A stretch of DNA of 64,000 nucleotides from CAVVFX01 sp963747535. Its GTDB lineage: Bacteria; Acidobacteriota; Terriglobia; Bryobacterales; Bryobacteraceae. The position numbers and the translations under genes are program-made. Shown piece after piece: positions 35,963 to 44,107 of the stretch. The stretch lies in NCBI GenBank assembly GCA_963747535.1, contig CAVVFX010000019.1:183394-247393 (forward strand), read 5' to 3'. The notes under the pieces were generated by a model. That model made no database searches, was not told the DNA's origin, and was given only the letters and a program-made list of their open reading frames with translations. The stretch's first letter is position 1, and the number at the start of each line of letters is the position of its first letter.

Positions 35963-37162
35963 ATGGAAAGCACTGCCGCTGCCCGCCGGCTACCATCTGC
36001 GCTCCCCGGCTTTGGACTCGCCATTGCGCTTGTCGCCGGCGCCCTGGGCCTAACCTTGTTTCTGCAGAATGTTGTCTCGACGGCTGGGTATCTGTTCTTC
36101 TATACAGCCGTAGTGGCGAGTGCCTGGTTTGGCGGCAAGCGGTCCGGCTGGCTCGCGGTCATCCTCAGCACTCTGGCAGTCGCTTACTTCTTCATGCCTC
36201 CGATTTATTCCTTCAAAGTGAATCGGGAGTCTTGGCCCATATTTGTTGAGTTTGCGGCGTCTTCAACCGTCGTCAGCTGGTTCAGCACCTGGCGAAAGCA
36301 AGCTGAGACCGCTCTCCGGCAAGCCCGCGATGAACTGCAAATGAGAGTTGAGGAACGGACTGCTGAACTCAAGCAGGCCAATGAGCAGTTGATGGCGGAG
36401 ATGGCCGAGCGCAGACGCGCGGAAGAGGCCTATCGCGAAGCGCAGGCCGAACTGGCTCGTGTAACCCGAATCAGCGCCCTGGGCGCGCTGGCAGCATCCA
36501 TCTCCCATGAAGTCAACCAGCCGCTCGCTGCCGTTGTCACTAACGCCGATGCGTGCATGATGTGGCTCTCCGGCGAGCCACCCAATCTGGCGGAAGCGCG
36601 CTCTGCGGTGGAATGCATCGCACAGGAAGGAACACGCGCCAGCGAAGTAGTCCGGCACATTCGCGCCATGTTCACTAAGGCGACGCCGGAGAGAGCCAGG
36701 GTACAGGTGAACGAGTTAATTCGCGAGGTTGGCGTTCTCATGGAACCGGAGGCCGCCAGAAACCAGGTTGCGCTTCACACCGACTTAGCCGCCGATCTCC
36801 CGGCTGCAACGGGCGACAGGATCCAATTGCAGCAAGTAATCGTGAATCTGATTCTGAATGGCATTGAAGCCATGAGCGCCGTTCATGATCGGCCGCGGAG
36901 CCTCCTGATTCGGTCGCAAGTGTACGACTCGGACGAGGTACTCGTGTCGGTGCGAGACTCTGGTATCGGAATCGATCCCAAGAACGACAGGCGGATTTTC
37001 GACGCCTTCTTTACGACCAAGGCTCAGGGGATGGGCATGGGCTTGTCCATCAGTCATTCCATCATCGAGGCTCACGGTGGCCGGTTGTGGGCCGGCGCCA
37101 ACGCCGACCACGGCGCCACCTTTCACTTCACTCTGCCGGCCAAACGCGAAACCGTTTCATGA
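35963..37162 (+). CDS. FixL-like membrane histidine kinase (DUF4118 type)
   Basis: 399 residues from the ATG at 35963. The first about 110 form three or four membrane segments like the KdpD DUF4118 domain (LFFYTAVVASAWFGGKRSGW, YFFMPPIYSF). A coiled coil follows, then the HisKA motif ASISHEVNQPLAA (His182) and a HATPase domain with DSGIGID and GMGMGLSI. HEVNQPL marks the FixL/ThcS-type kinases. Its stop overlaps the FixJ-like ATG (ATGA). The longer open frame upstream of 35963 was rejected because it crosses the Hsp20 remnant antisense. Confidence 0.87.
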   Translation: MESTAAARRLPSALPGFGLAIALVAGALGLTLFLQNVVSTAGYLFFYTAVVASAWFGGKRSGWLAVILSTLAVAYFFMPPIYSFKVNRESWPIFVEFAASSTVVSWFSTWRKQAETALRQARDELQMRVEERTAELKQANEQLMAEMAERRRAEEAYREAQAELARVTRISALGALAASISHEVNQPLAAVVTNADACMMWLSGEPPNLAEARSAVECIAQEGTRASEVVRHIRAMFTKATPERARVQVNELIREVGVLMEPEAARNQVALHTDLAADLPAATGDRIQLQQVIVNLILNGIEAMSAVHDRPRSLLIRSQVYDSDEVLVSVRDSGIGIDPKNDRRIFDAFFTTKAQGMGMGLSISHSIIEAHGGRLWAGANADHGATFHFTLPAKRETVS

Positions 37163-37788
37163 CAGACTTCGATCCCATTGTTTTTGTCGTTGACGACGAT
37201 GCGTCGGTTCGTGACGCGATCAGGAAGCTCATCTCGTCGGTAGGCTTGCGTGTTGAGACCTTTGGGTCGACGCGCGAGTTCGTCAGCAGCCGGCGGCCCG
37301 ATGCGCCCGCATGCCTGGTGCTCGATGTGCGGCTGCCGGACGTTAGCGGACTCGAATTCCAGCGTGAACTGGCCGAAGCCGGTGTTAACCTCCCGATCAT
37401 TTTCATTACCGGCCATGCGGATGTCGCGATGTCCGTACGCGCCATGAAGGCGGGAGCGGTTGAGTTCCTCACCAAACCGTTCAGGGGTCAGGAACTCCTG
37501 GACGCGATTCAGGAGGCGATTGCGAAGGATCGTACCGCGCGGAGCGAGCGCGCCCAGATGAAGGAGATCCGTGCCCGTTACGACTCCCTGACAGCCCGCG
37601 AGAAGGAAGTGCTGAAGCTGGTTGTCTCCGGGTTGCTCAACAAACAGATCGGAGCCGAGTTGGGCACCAGCGAGTTAACGATAAAGACTCACCGTGGACG
37701 CATCATGCAAAAAATGGGGGCAGAGTCTTTGGCTGACCTGGTCAGGATGTCGGAAAGACTCATGCCTTCTGCCGCAAAATATAGGTGA
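37159..37788 (+). CDS. FixJ-like LuxR-type response regulator
   Basis: 209 residues from the ATG at 37159, overlapping the kinase stop by four bases. Receiver with FVVDDDASVRDA, phospho-Asp56 and TKPFRGQELLDAI. C-terminal LuxR/GerE helix-turn-helix: LTAREKEVLKLVVSGLLNKQ followed by TSELTIKTHRGRIMQKM. Together with the kinase it forms a FixL/FixJ-type pair that starts this signalling locus. Confidence 0.9.
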   Translation: MTDFDPIVFVVDDDASVRDAIRKLISSVGLRVETFGSTREFVSSRRPDAPACLVLDVRLPDVSGLEFQRELAEAGVNLPIIFITGHADVAMSVRAMKAGAVEFLTKPFRGQELLDAIQEAIAKDRTARSERAQMKEIRARYDSLTAREKEVLKLVVSGLLNKQIGAELGTSELTIKTHRGRIMQKMGAESLADLVRMSERLMPSAAKYR

Positions 37789-37846
37789 GCAGGTACTACC
37801 AAGGTAGGATGGATTCCCCTGGAAGGCCCCCCTATGATAAGAACAG

Positions 37847-38254
37847 ATGAAGATTGTCGAGAAGAGTGCCGCCGGAGTAAAAGAGAGCACTCAGTCCCAT
37901 CGCATTTCGATCGTCGATGACGATGCGTCGATCCGCGAGGCGCTGAAGAGCCTCATGAGATCGGTTCGCTTCGATGTGGAAGCTTTCGCGTCGGCGGAGG
38001 ACTTTCTGGCTTCCGACCGTCTCAACAACACTACGTGTCTGATCCTGGACGTCTCCTTGCCCGGCATGAATGGCTTCGAGTTGCAGAATCATTTGAACAT
38101 CATGCGACGCGCCATTCCGATCATCTTTATCACCGCCCACGCGGACGAGATCTCGCGGCAGCGGGCACTAAAGGGCGGGGCGGTAGACTTCTTAGGTAAG
38201 CCGGTCCGCCGGGAGCCTTTGTTCAAAGCTATTCAGTCGGCTATTCAGCAGTAA
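37847..38254 (+). CDS. Single-domain FixJ-type receiver
   Basis: 135 residues, receiver only. Conserved ISIVDDDASIREAL, phospho-Asp68 in CLILDVSLPGMNG, and LGKPVRREPLFKAI. No output domain. Lies 58 bp behind the FixJ-like gene and about 200 bp before the sigma54 activator gene, which itself lacks a receiver, so it may act as a separate phospho-relay or sink module. Confidence 0.87.
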   Translation: MKIVEKSAAGVKESTQSHRISIVDDDASIREALKSLMRSVRFDVEAFASAEDFLASDRLNNTTCLILDVSLPGMNGFELQNHLNIMRRAIPIIFITAHADEISRQRALKGGAVDFLGKPVRREPLFKAIQSAIQQ

Positions 38255-38462
38255 GCATTACGGGCGGGTTACCGTGCCGTGACCGTGAGGGAGCGGTTCC
38301 CTCGCAACCATTCATGTCGTTACTAACTCGCCAGTCCTCCTCCACGAAACGAGGACCCGTATCCTACCAAAAGAGGATATCGCCCGGGCCGCAAAACCGT
38401 CTAACATGTCATCAGATGAAGGTCGACGACAGTAATAAAAGATAGAGGAGATGTAAAAGAAA

Positions 38463-39506
38463 ATGTGGACGAGTCTTATAGAACAAAGTGAGCAGGACAC
38501 TGCTCCGCATGGAATTATCGGAACCAGCCGCCTTCTGACATCAGTCATGGAGCAGATCGGTGTCGTAGCGCCTACCTCCTCGACTGTTCTCATTCAGGGA
38601 GAGACCGGGACTGGAAAGGAGTTGGTTGCGCAGGCGATCCACAAATTAAGCCCCCGCCGCAATGGGCCGCTTGTCAAATTGAACTGTGCCGCGATTCCCG
38701 CGGGTTTGATCGAAAGCGAGTTATTCGGTCACGAGCGCGGCGCTTTTACCGGCGCGCTGACCCAACGGCTTGGCCGCTTCGAAATGGCTAATGGCGGGAC
38801 ACTTTTCCTGGATGAGATTGGTGAGCTTGCTCTGGATCTTCAAGTGAAGCTGCTGCGGGTCCTTCAGGAGCAGGAGTTTGAACGATTAGGGAGTACGCGG
38901 AGCATCCGGGTGAACGTCCGTCTGGTGGCGGCAACCAATCGCGACCTGTTGCAGATGGTCGAGCGCAAAGAATTTCGCGCCGATTTGTACTACCGTCTTG
39001 GAGTGTTCCCCATTTCCCTACCCCCGCTACGTGACCGCCGCGAGGATATTCCGGCGCTGGCACGACACTTCGTCGCCAAGTACAGTGCATCGATGAACAA
39101 GATAGTAGAAGATATTGCTCCGGAGACCATGGATGCCATGATTGCTTACGATTGGCCGGGCAATATCCGCCAACTGCAAAATTTCATTGAGCACGGTGTC
39201 ATTGTTTCTGAAGGTCCCACATTCCAACCGCCTCTAAGTCAGTTGCGGTATCAGAAACATAACCTGACGAGAAATAGCCCGCCGAAGAATGTCAAGACTC
39301 TCGAAGACGCCACTCGGGACCATGTACTACAAGCTCTGGAAGACTCCAAGTGGGTAGTGGGAGGGAGGCACGGAGCTGCCGCTCGCCTGGGAATCGCACG
39401 AACTACTTTGCTGGCTAAGATGCGTCGGCTTGGGATTGAGTTTGCGCGAGAAGAAGGATATAACAAGAGCGCAAACCACCAGGAAGCATTCCACGCAATG
39501 GCATAG
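38463..39506 (+). CDS. Sigma54 activator without receiver domain
   Basis: 347 residues. AAA+ domain begins almost at once: Walker A GETGTGKE (about 46-53), GAFTGA loop (93-98), Walker B TLFLDEI. A Fis-type helix-turn-helix closes the protein (GRHGAAARLGIARTTLLAKM). No N-terminal sensory domain, as in PspF and HrpR/S-type activators, so control must come from elsewhere, perhaps the single-domain receiver just upstream. The ribosome-binding site GAGGAG (38445-38450) precedes the start. A strong terminator follows the gene. Confidence 0.88.
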   Translation: MWTSLIEQSEQDTAPHGIIGTSRLLTSVMEQIGVVAPTSSTVLIQGETGTGKELVAQAIHKLSPRRNGPLVKLNCAAIPAGLIESELFGHERGAFTGALTQRLGRFEMANGGTLFLDEIGELALDLQVKLLRVLQEQEFERLGSTRSIRVNVRLVAATNRDLLQMVERKEFRADLYYRLGVFPISLPPLRDRREDIPALARHFVAKYSASMNKIVEDIAPETMDAMIAYDWPGNIRQLQNFIEHGVIVSEGPTFQPPLSQLRYQKHNLTRNSPPKNVKTLEDATRDHVLQALEDSKWVVGGRHGAAARLGIARTTLLAKMRRLGIEFAREEGYNKSANHQEAFHAMA

Positions 39507-39535
39507 CAATTCAGCACTAGCACTGGATGATTGGT

Positions 39536-39566
39536 GGGGCAGGCCGTTTGGCTTGCCCCTTTTTTT
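39536..39566 (+). terminator. Rho-independent terminator after the sigma54 activator
   Basis: GGGGCAGGCC-GTTT-GGCTTGCCCC followed by seven T residues. The 10-bp stem has one G-U pair. A textbook intrinsic terminator. Confidence 0.85.
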
Positions 39567-39612
39567 AATTTCCCACCACAGACCATCGCACACTTCAAGC
39601 TGCTTTTAACCC

Positions 39613-39705
39613 ACAGAAGTCTCTCCAGCGAACGAAGAATCAACCGTTTGCAAGCCTTGTGGAGTAGGCCTTTGGCCTGCGTCGACTTTTGCCACAGGGC
39701 TGCTA
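39613..39705 (+). repeat. R2 repeat copy
   Basis: AGAAGTCTCTCCAGCG, CAACCGTTTGCAAGCC, TTGTGGAGTAGGCC-TTTGGCCTGC and a trailing GTCGACTTTTGCCACAGG. Best-preserved copy of the family in the window. Confidence 0.8.
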
Positions 39706-39801
39706 GTCTTGTCTCGTCTTCCCACCCCAAGTAAACAGACCGTCATGCCGCCGCCACACCAGAGCCCTCCCAATCGAATCATCATATGAAGCGCTATTGA
39801 A

Positions 39802-39818
39802 TGTCACGCATGGTGACA
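39802..39818 (+). promoter_or_regulatory. Enhancer-like palindrome (candidate activator site)
   Basis: TGTCAC-GCATG-GTGACA, a perfect 6-bp inverted repeat with a 5-bp spacer. It lies about 60-70 bp upstream of the GG-N10-GC element, the right distance for a sigma54 activator site. Confidence 0.45.
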
Positions 39819-39873
39819 AATGCGTCGCAGGGTTTCGTCGCGCCGTGCCAGGTTCTCCGATCGTCGCTTCGCG

Positions 39874-39889
39874 TGGCGTTGGGATGGCA
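39874..39889 (+). promoter_or_regulatory. Candidate sigma54 promoter (GG-N10-GC)
   Basis: TGGCGTTGGGATGGCA contains TGGC at -24 and GGCA at -12 with the exact GG-N10-GC spacing. It lies 148 bp before the sorting-signal protein's ATG and after the sigma54 activator gene. The match to the full consensus is partial. Confidence 0.4.
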
Positions 39890-40036
39890 ACTCCCAAGTT
39901 GTTGATGGCAAGTCGCATATCGGTGTCTCTTACAGAGGCCTGCGTTTGGCTCGTCAATTGTACATTACATCGTCGTCAGGCGATCAAACGAGTCCAAGAC
40001 TTGTCGCCTACTAAACTTTCTTAAGGAGAAAAGAAG

Positions 40037-40753
40037 ATGAGCAAGTTACCAACGAAAATGATTTTATTGGCCGGCCTGGCAACTATCGTGTTGTTGCCCG
40101 GCGTCAGGGCCGATGAATGGAACCAGAAAACTGTATTTACCTTTAGCGGCCCGGTCGAGATTCCTGGACAGGTACTGCCCGCCGGAACCTATGTTTTCAA
40201 GCTGGCCAATTCGCACTCGAACCGGCATATTGTTCAGGTGTTCAATAAGGACGAAAACCACGTATTCGGCACGTTCCTCGCGATTCCCGATCACCACCTT
40301 CGTCCTTCAGACAAACCCATCATCAAGTTTCACGAGCGGCCCGGCGGCTCGCCGGACGCCATCAAGGCGTGGTTCTATCCCGGCAGAACCTATGGTCATG
40401 AGTTTGTGTATCCAAAGACCAAGGCCCTCGCATTGGCCCAGGCGAACAACACGCCGGTTCCAGCCATGCCGGCCGAGTTGACGTCCGACACGACGAACCC
40501 CGACGTTACGATGGACGGACCAGAAATCGCGGCAATGAACACAGCTCCTCTAAAGGCTGAAGAACCGGGTGGAGAGGAAGTCGAACTCGCTGAGGCCTTC
40601 GACATCGGGGATACTCAGGCTTCCACGCCGCAGGCCGAACTACCCGATAAGCTGCCCGGCACTGCAACGTCTTTGCCTCTCGTCGGTCTCATCGGCTTGC
40701 TGTCGCTCGGAGCCGCGGTCACTCTGCGACTCGCTACGGCAAAAGTAAAGTGA
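40037..40753 (+). CDS. Secreted protein with C-terminal sortase sorting signal (LPGTA)
   Basis: 238 residues. Signal peptide (MILLAGLATIVLLPGVRADE), then a beta-rich domain of the acidobacterial LPXTG-type family (VEIPGQVLPAGTYVFKL, SNRHIVQVFNKDENHVFGTF, AWFYPG). A linker of low complexity leads to a tripartite sorting signal: LPGTA (206-210), hydrophobic stretch (213-230) and basic tail RLATAKVK. AAGGAG (40023-40028) is an excellent ribosome-binding site. The sortase gene follows directly. LPGTA resembles the LPNTA motif of class D sortases. Confidence 0.85.
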   Translation: MSKLPTKMILLAGLATIVLLPGVRADEWNQKTVFTFSGPVEIPGQVLPAGTYVFKLANSHSNRHIVQVFNKDENHVFGTFLAIPDHHLRPSDKPIIKFHERPGGSPDAIKAWFYPGRTYGHEFVYPKTKALALAQANNTPVPAMPAELTSDTTNPDVTMDGPEIAAMNTAPLKAEEPGGEEVELAEAFDIGDTQASTPQAELPDKLPGTATSLPLVGLIGLLSLGAAVTLRLATAKVK

Positions 40754-40788
40754 CCGGATGCGCGGCTGAATCTGGTGCGGAGCGGCAT

Positions 40789-41385
40789 ATGAATAGCAGC
40801 CGTCTTATGCGAGCCCGGAACCTTCTTGTGTTCCGGGCTCCTTTCTTCGTCACCTTCTTCACCATAGTGGGCCTGCTGGCCCTGGGTTATTGGGGAGTCG
40901 AGGTGGTAACTGCACGGCGATACCAGGCCCGGGAGATGAGACGCTTTGTTAGCGAACGGCAGTCTGAACCAGCCCGCCGGATCTACCCCGTTGCCGGATC
41001 GACTGTTGCGATGTTAATAATCCCCCGCCTTGGCTTATCGACGGTCGTGGTTGAGGGAACAGGCGAACGCGAACTGAAGCTGGGACCCGGACACATACCC
41101 GGCACGTCTTTGCCGGGAGACGGCGGTAATGTAGGTGTGGCTGGCCATAGAGACACATTTTTTCGTCCGCTGCGGCTCATACATACAAATGACACGATCA
41201 AAGTAGTGACTCCCGGGCACGAGTATCAATATAACGTCGTCTCCACCGAAGTTGTCGCACCTGGCGATGTTCACGTCCTCTACCCGACGGAGCGAGAAGC
41301 GTTGACTCTGGTCACGTGCTATCCATTCAATTTCGTGGGATCGGCGCCCAGAAGATTCATAGTTCGTGCCGTTCGCGCAGACTAA
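40789..41385 (+). CDS. Sortase (class D/E type) dedicated to the upstream substrate
   Basis: 198 residues from the ATG at 40789, which has GGAG seven bases upstream. The frame is open back to a GTG at 40750 that overlaps the substrate stop (GTGA), so that start is also possible. One N-terminal membrane anchor (FFVTFFTIVGLLALGYWGVE). The sortase fold shows the full triad: His120 (GVAGHRDTFF), Cys177 (LVTCYPF) and Arg188/189 (PRRFIVR). It would cleave after LPGT and join the substrate to an amine acceptor at the outer face of the cytoplasmic membrane. Confidence 0.9.
   Translation: MNSSRLMRARNLLVFRAPFFVTFFTIVGLLALGYWGVEVVTARRYQAREMRRFVSERQSEPARRIYPVAGSTVAMLIIPRLGLSTVVVEGTGERELKLGPGHIPGTSLPGDGGNVGVAGHRDTFFRPLRLIHTNDTIKVVTPGHEYQYNVVSTEVVAPGDVHVLYPTEREALTLVTCYPFNFVGSAPRRFIVRAVRAD
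40811..40840 (+). terminator. Strong hairpin at the start of the sortase gene
   Basis: GAGCCCGGAAC-CTTCTTGT-GTTCCGGGCTC, a perfect 11-bp stem, followed by CTTTCTTC. It lies 58 bases after the substrate stop and inside codons 8-17 of the sortase. It looks like a leaky terminator or attenuator that would lower sortase output relative to substrate. Confidence 0.6.
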
Positions 41386-41926
41386 CAGCGCGGACATTCT
41401 CGTGGGGCAGCGAATCCTGGCAGCCAAGCATCGCCGGCGCGCACGCCAGTCCTGACAACGCGGACTTGCAACTCCAGCACAGCGGTCAGCGGATCGACCC
41501 GATTGAACGAGTTTTTGAGTTCCTCCGCGCGTTCCTTCGAGTCGCGCTTGCCGCGCCGTCTTCGCGTTTGACACGGCTCGCTACTGGACGGCGTCCGGTG
41601 CTAAGCGCTGCGCCATTATTCTGTCTCGGATGGATTGAATCTGGGTTTGGGCGGTGAGCCGCGTCACTTCCAGGATGGGTGGGCTTTGACGAAGTTAGAC
41701 TGCGCGGCGACCCAGGTTGGCTTCCACTCTTCGTAAACGCAACTGGGCCGCAGAGGCCGCAGGTCGGCTGGCAGGGCCACTAATCGATGTGTCCCTCCAC
41801 TCTCCCGCGAACCTCCGTCATGTTTGAGGTCTTCCTGAACTGCAACCCGCCAGCCTCGCGATATAGTGCCGGCGGGAATGCTTTCGACCATTTAGACAAT
41901 CTCATTTGATTCACTTCGAAGGATTG
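41386..41926. other. Intergenic stretch with no recognised gene
   Basis: About 540 bp between the sortase and the convergent BON gene. A reverse frame without a start codon (about 41400-41600) has protein-like composition but no recognised family. Nothing else was identified. Confidence 0.45.
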
Positions 41927-42436
41927 TCATTCGACCTGAAGATTGTTGGTGACCGAGAAGACCCCGTGGACTCCGTTCGCTCGCAGGTACGCGATATTCT
42001 TGTCTGTGCCATTAGCAACCACGCCCTCGAGACTGACGTGGCCATTCTTCACGATGATGCGAATCGGTTTCAACACTGGCATCGCGTAGCGATTCAGCGG
42101 AGTGTAGCCATAGATCGCCCGATAGAGCGAGCGCCGCAGCCGGTCGTCATTGGGAGATAGTGGCAAGACCTCGATTTGGTTGTCCACGCTCTTCACACCT
42201 TCAATACGCTCCACCACTCTACCGGCGTCTGCCTTCAAGGTGGGGCGAGTCACCTGACCCCTCAGTATCACGTTGTCACCGTCTATTTGGTAGGTCAGGT
42301 TGTCGAACACGTCCAGATACGGAAGCATCACCAGTTCATGGCGAACCTCCTTATTGATATTCGCCATCGCCTGATCGTTGTCAGCGAGGGCTATTCCTGT
42401 TGTCAGCACAGCGATTGCACAAATATACTTAATCAT
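41927..42436 (-). CDS. Secreted BON-domain protein 1
   Basis: 169 residues. Signal peptide MIKYICAIAVLTTGIALA. Two BON modules: one around YQIDGDNVILRGQVTRPTLK with ERIEGVKSVDNQIEVLP, the other around RIIVKNGHVSLEGVV with VFSVTNNLQV. BON domains bind phospholipid or envelope components and occur in OsmY-type stress proteins. A paralogue lies 0.8 kb upstream on the same strand. AAAGGAG ribosome-binding site present. Confidence 0.85.
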   Translation of the reverse strand: MIKYICAIAVLTTGIALADNDQAMANINKEVRHELVMLPYLDVFDNLTYQIDGDNVILRGQVTRPTLKADAGRVVERIEGVKSVDNQIEVLPLSPNDDRLRRSLYRAIYGYTPLNRYAMPVLKPIRIIVKNGHVSLEGVVANGTDKNIAYLRANGVHGVFSVTNNLQVE

Positions 42437-42516
42437 TTTGATCTCCTTTTAAGTTTTCAAGACACAGTTATATTTCCAGCCGGCGCGTCGCATCTGTCGC
42501 GAAGTACCGGCCGGCA

Positions 42517-43236
42517 CTACCGGCGACGTACATCGACCGAGCGGACCCTGCCGGCACTGAAGTCCACCGAGCAGGAGAATGAAAACCGGGTGGTTTCATA
42601 TCCCCGTCTTCCACTTACCGTCCCGATAACCCAATCATTGCGGCCCGGCCCGTCGTCGGGAACCGTGCGTTCAAAAGTGACATACGGAAATCCGTCCCGA
42701 TTCAGCCGGTCCGTCACGGAATCCTGACAGACCCGGATGGCCTTCGCCATTGGGAAGCCTCCTGGACCCGGCCCGTGGCCCGGTGGGACAGATGGCGGCA
42801 TGGGTGGCTGTGCCGGTGGCCAGACTCCTGCTCCGGACCCGCGCCACACCAGATCAAACGTGTAGCCTTCCCGGCCGCCTTTGGGGTCGTTGATCCGAAC
42901 CACGGCCCTGCCTCCGTTGCTGCGAGGGTCGCGGAGCAGACGGACCGTTCCCCTGCCGTCGATCCCGATGAAACGGAAGTCGCCAGGGCTCCTGGGCATC
43001 GGTACATTGCACTGGAACCTCCGCCAGACCGACGGCTGTCCCGAGAGTGTTCTCAACAGGCCAGTGGTGCCTGAGATCTCGACTTCCGCCGCATCGTCCA
43101 CGTTGACTTCAATGGTGCACTTTCCATTTCCGCCACCGCCGCCTGTAATCGTGGCTTGGCGGGAGACAGTGTTCGCGCGCGCCGGGTGTATGAGGACAGC
43201 TAGAACTGCCGCACCCAGAAACAGTTGTTGGTTCAC
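42517..43236 (-). CDS. Secreted protein of unknown function between two BON genes
   Basis: 239 residues from a GTG at 43236. Signal MNQQLFLGAAVLAVLIHPARA. Two beta-rich halves separated by a Pro-rich linker (PPAQPPMPPSVPPGHGPGPG). The N-terminal half contains Cys in GKCTIEVNVDDAAEVEIS and FQCNVPMPRSPGDF, the C-terminal half Cys in RVCQDSVTDRLNRDG and FSFSCSVDFS, so disulphides are likely. Starts one base after the upstream BON stop, so it is co-transcribed. No family recognised. Confidence 0.6.
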   Translation of the reverse strand: MNQQLFLGAAVLAVLIHPARANTVSRQATITGGGGGNGKCTIEVNVDDAAEVEISGTTGLLRTLSGQPSVWRRFQCNVPMPRSPGDFRFIGIDGRGTVRLLRDPRSNGGRAVVRINDPKGGREGYTFDLVWRGSGAGVWPPAQPPMPPSVPPGHGPGPGGFPMAKAIRVCQDSVTDRLNRDGFPYVTFERTVPDDGPGRNDWVIGTVSGRRGYETTRFSFSCSVDFSAGRVRSVDVRRR

Positions 43237-43237
43237 G

Positions 43238-43801
43238 TTATTGCCCGCTCCCGTTTAACGCTGCCCGGCTATCCGGCACGACGCGCAGATTGTCGGAGAC
43301 GTGCGCGGTTACTTGCAAGGCCCGCAGATGAAAACTGCTGCGATCGGCATCCGACTCAACGACGCCTTCGAGCGTGACCCATCCATCTTTCACGATAATG
43401 TGAACTGGAAAATCCGCATGGGCGCCGGAATTCTCCTTCTCGTAGATGGCGCGGTACATATTCATGCGAAGGGCGTTATCTCGCCGGGATGAAGGAAGTA
43501 CCTCGATGTGGTTGAGTACGCTCTCGACACCTTCAATCCGCCCGACTGCACGCTCGGCTCTGTGCCTGACTCTCTCGCCAACTACCTTTCCTGTCAAAGT
43601 GACAGTCTTGCCTTGTACCTCGAAATCGATGGTGTCGAATACTCCATAGGACGGAAGCACCGCGAGTTTCTCATGGATAGCCCACTCGAAGTTATCAAGC
43701 GCCCTTCCGGCCCATTGATGCTCTTGTCCCAAGGCGGTAAGCGCGAATACCAGTGCCGCGCACCCCATCCCCGCGAGCTTTTGCAGTAGATTGTTCTTCA
43801 T
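43238..43801 (-). CDS. Secreted BON-domain protein 2
   Basis: 187 residues from the ATG at 43801, with AAAGGAG nearby. Signal sequence MKNNLLQKLAGMGCAALVFA. Two BON modules (FEVQGKTVTLTGKVVGERV with GRIEGVESVLNHIEVLP; HIIVKDGWVTLEGVVES with VSDNLRVVP). Clearly paralogous to the protein at 41927-42436: both share an EGV-SV-N-IEVLP block and LYRAIY/MYRAIY. First gene of the three-gene reverse operon. Confidence 0.85.
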   Translation of the reverse strand: MKNNLLQKLAGMGCAALVFALTALGQEHQWAGRALDNFEWAIHEKLAVLPSYGVFDTIDFEVQGKTVTLTGKVVGERVRHRAERAVGRIEGVESVLNHIEVLPSSRRDNALRMNMYRAIYEKENSGAHADFPVHIIVKDGWVTLEGVVESDADRSSFHLRALQVTAHVSDNLRVVPDSRAALNGSGQ

Positions 43802-44107
43802 TGTTTGTCTCCTTTGCGGATCGATTTGTCGCTCCGCATGCATGAAGGGGCAATCGTCACTCCAAACACAGCACGTCGCGGGGAGAAAGCGATCAGATGA
43901 GTATTCAACAGGTTGCGGGTAGTAAAGACCAAGGTCACGATCGCGTGCTAGCCGATGATTTGACACCGCGGCGAAACTGGGCGACACCATGACTCGGTAG
44001 CAGGGGACCTACCGGGCGCAACTGTGGCCGTAATCGACTATTTCACAGCTCTTGAGCTTAGATCGAGACCAGGCATACATGGAATTGCAATTGCCTTATG
44101 GTGTTTC
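43802..44107. other. Intergenic stretch between divergent genes
   Basis: About 300 bp; must contain the promoters of the BON operon and of the BP74-like gene. No clear element was identified. Confidence 0.4.

Noticed and set aside
41400..41600. Reverse-strand frame with protein-like composition
   Set aside because: It has no start codon between stops and no recognised family, so it may be chance or a remnant.
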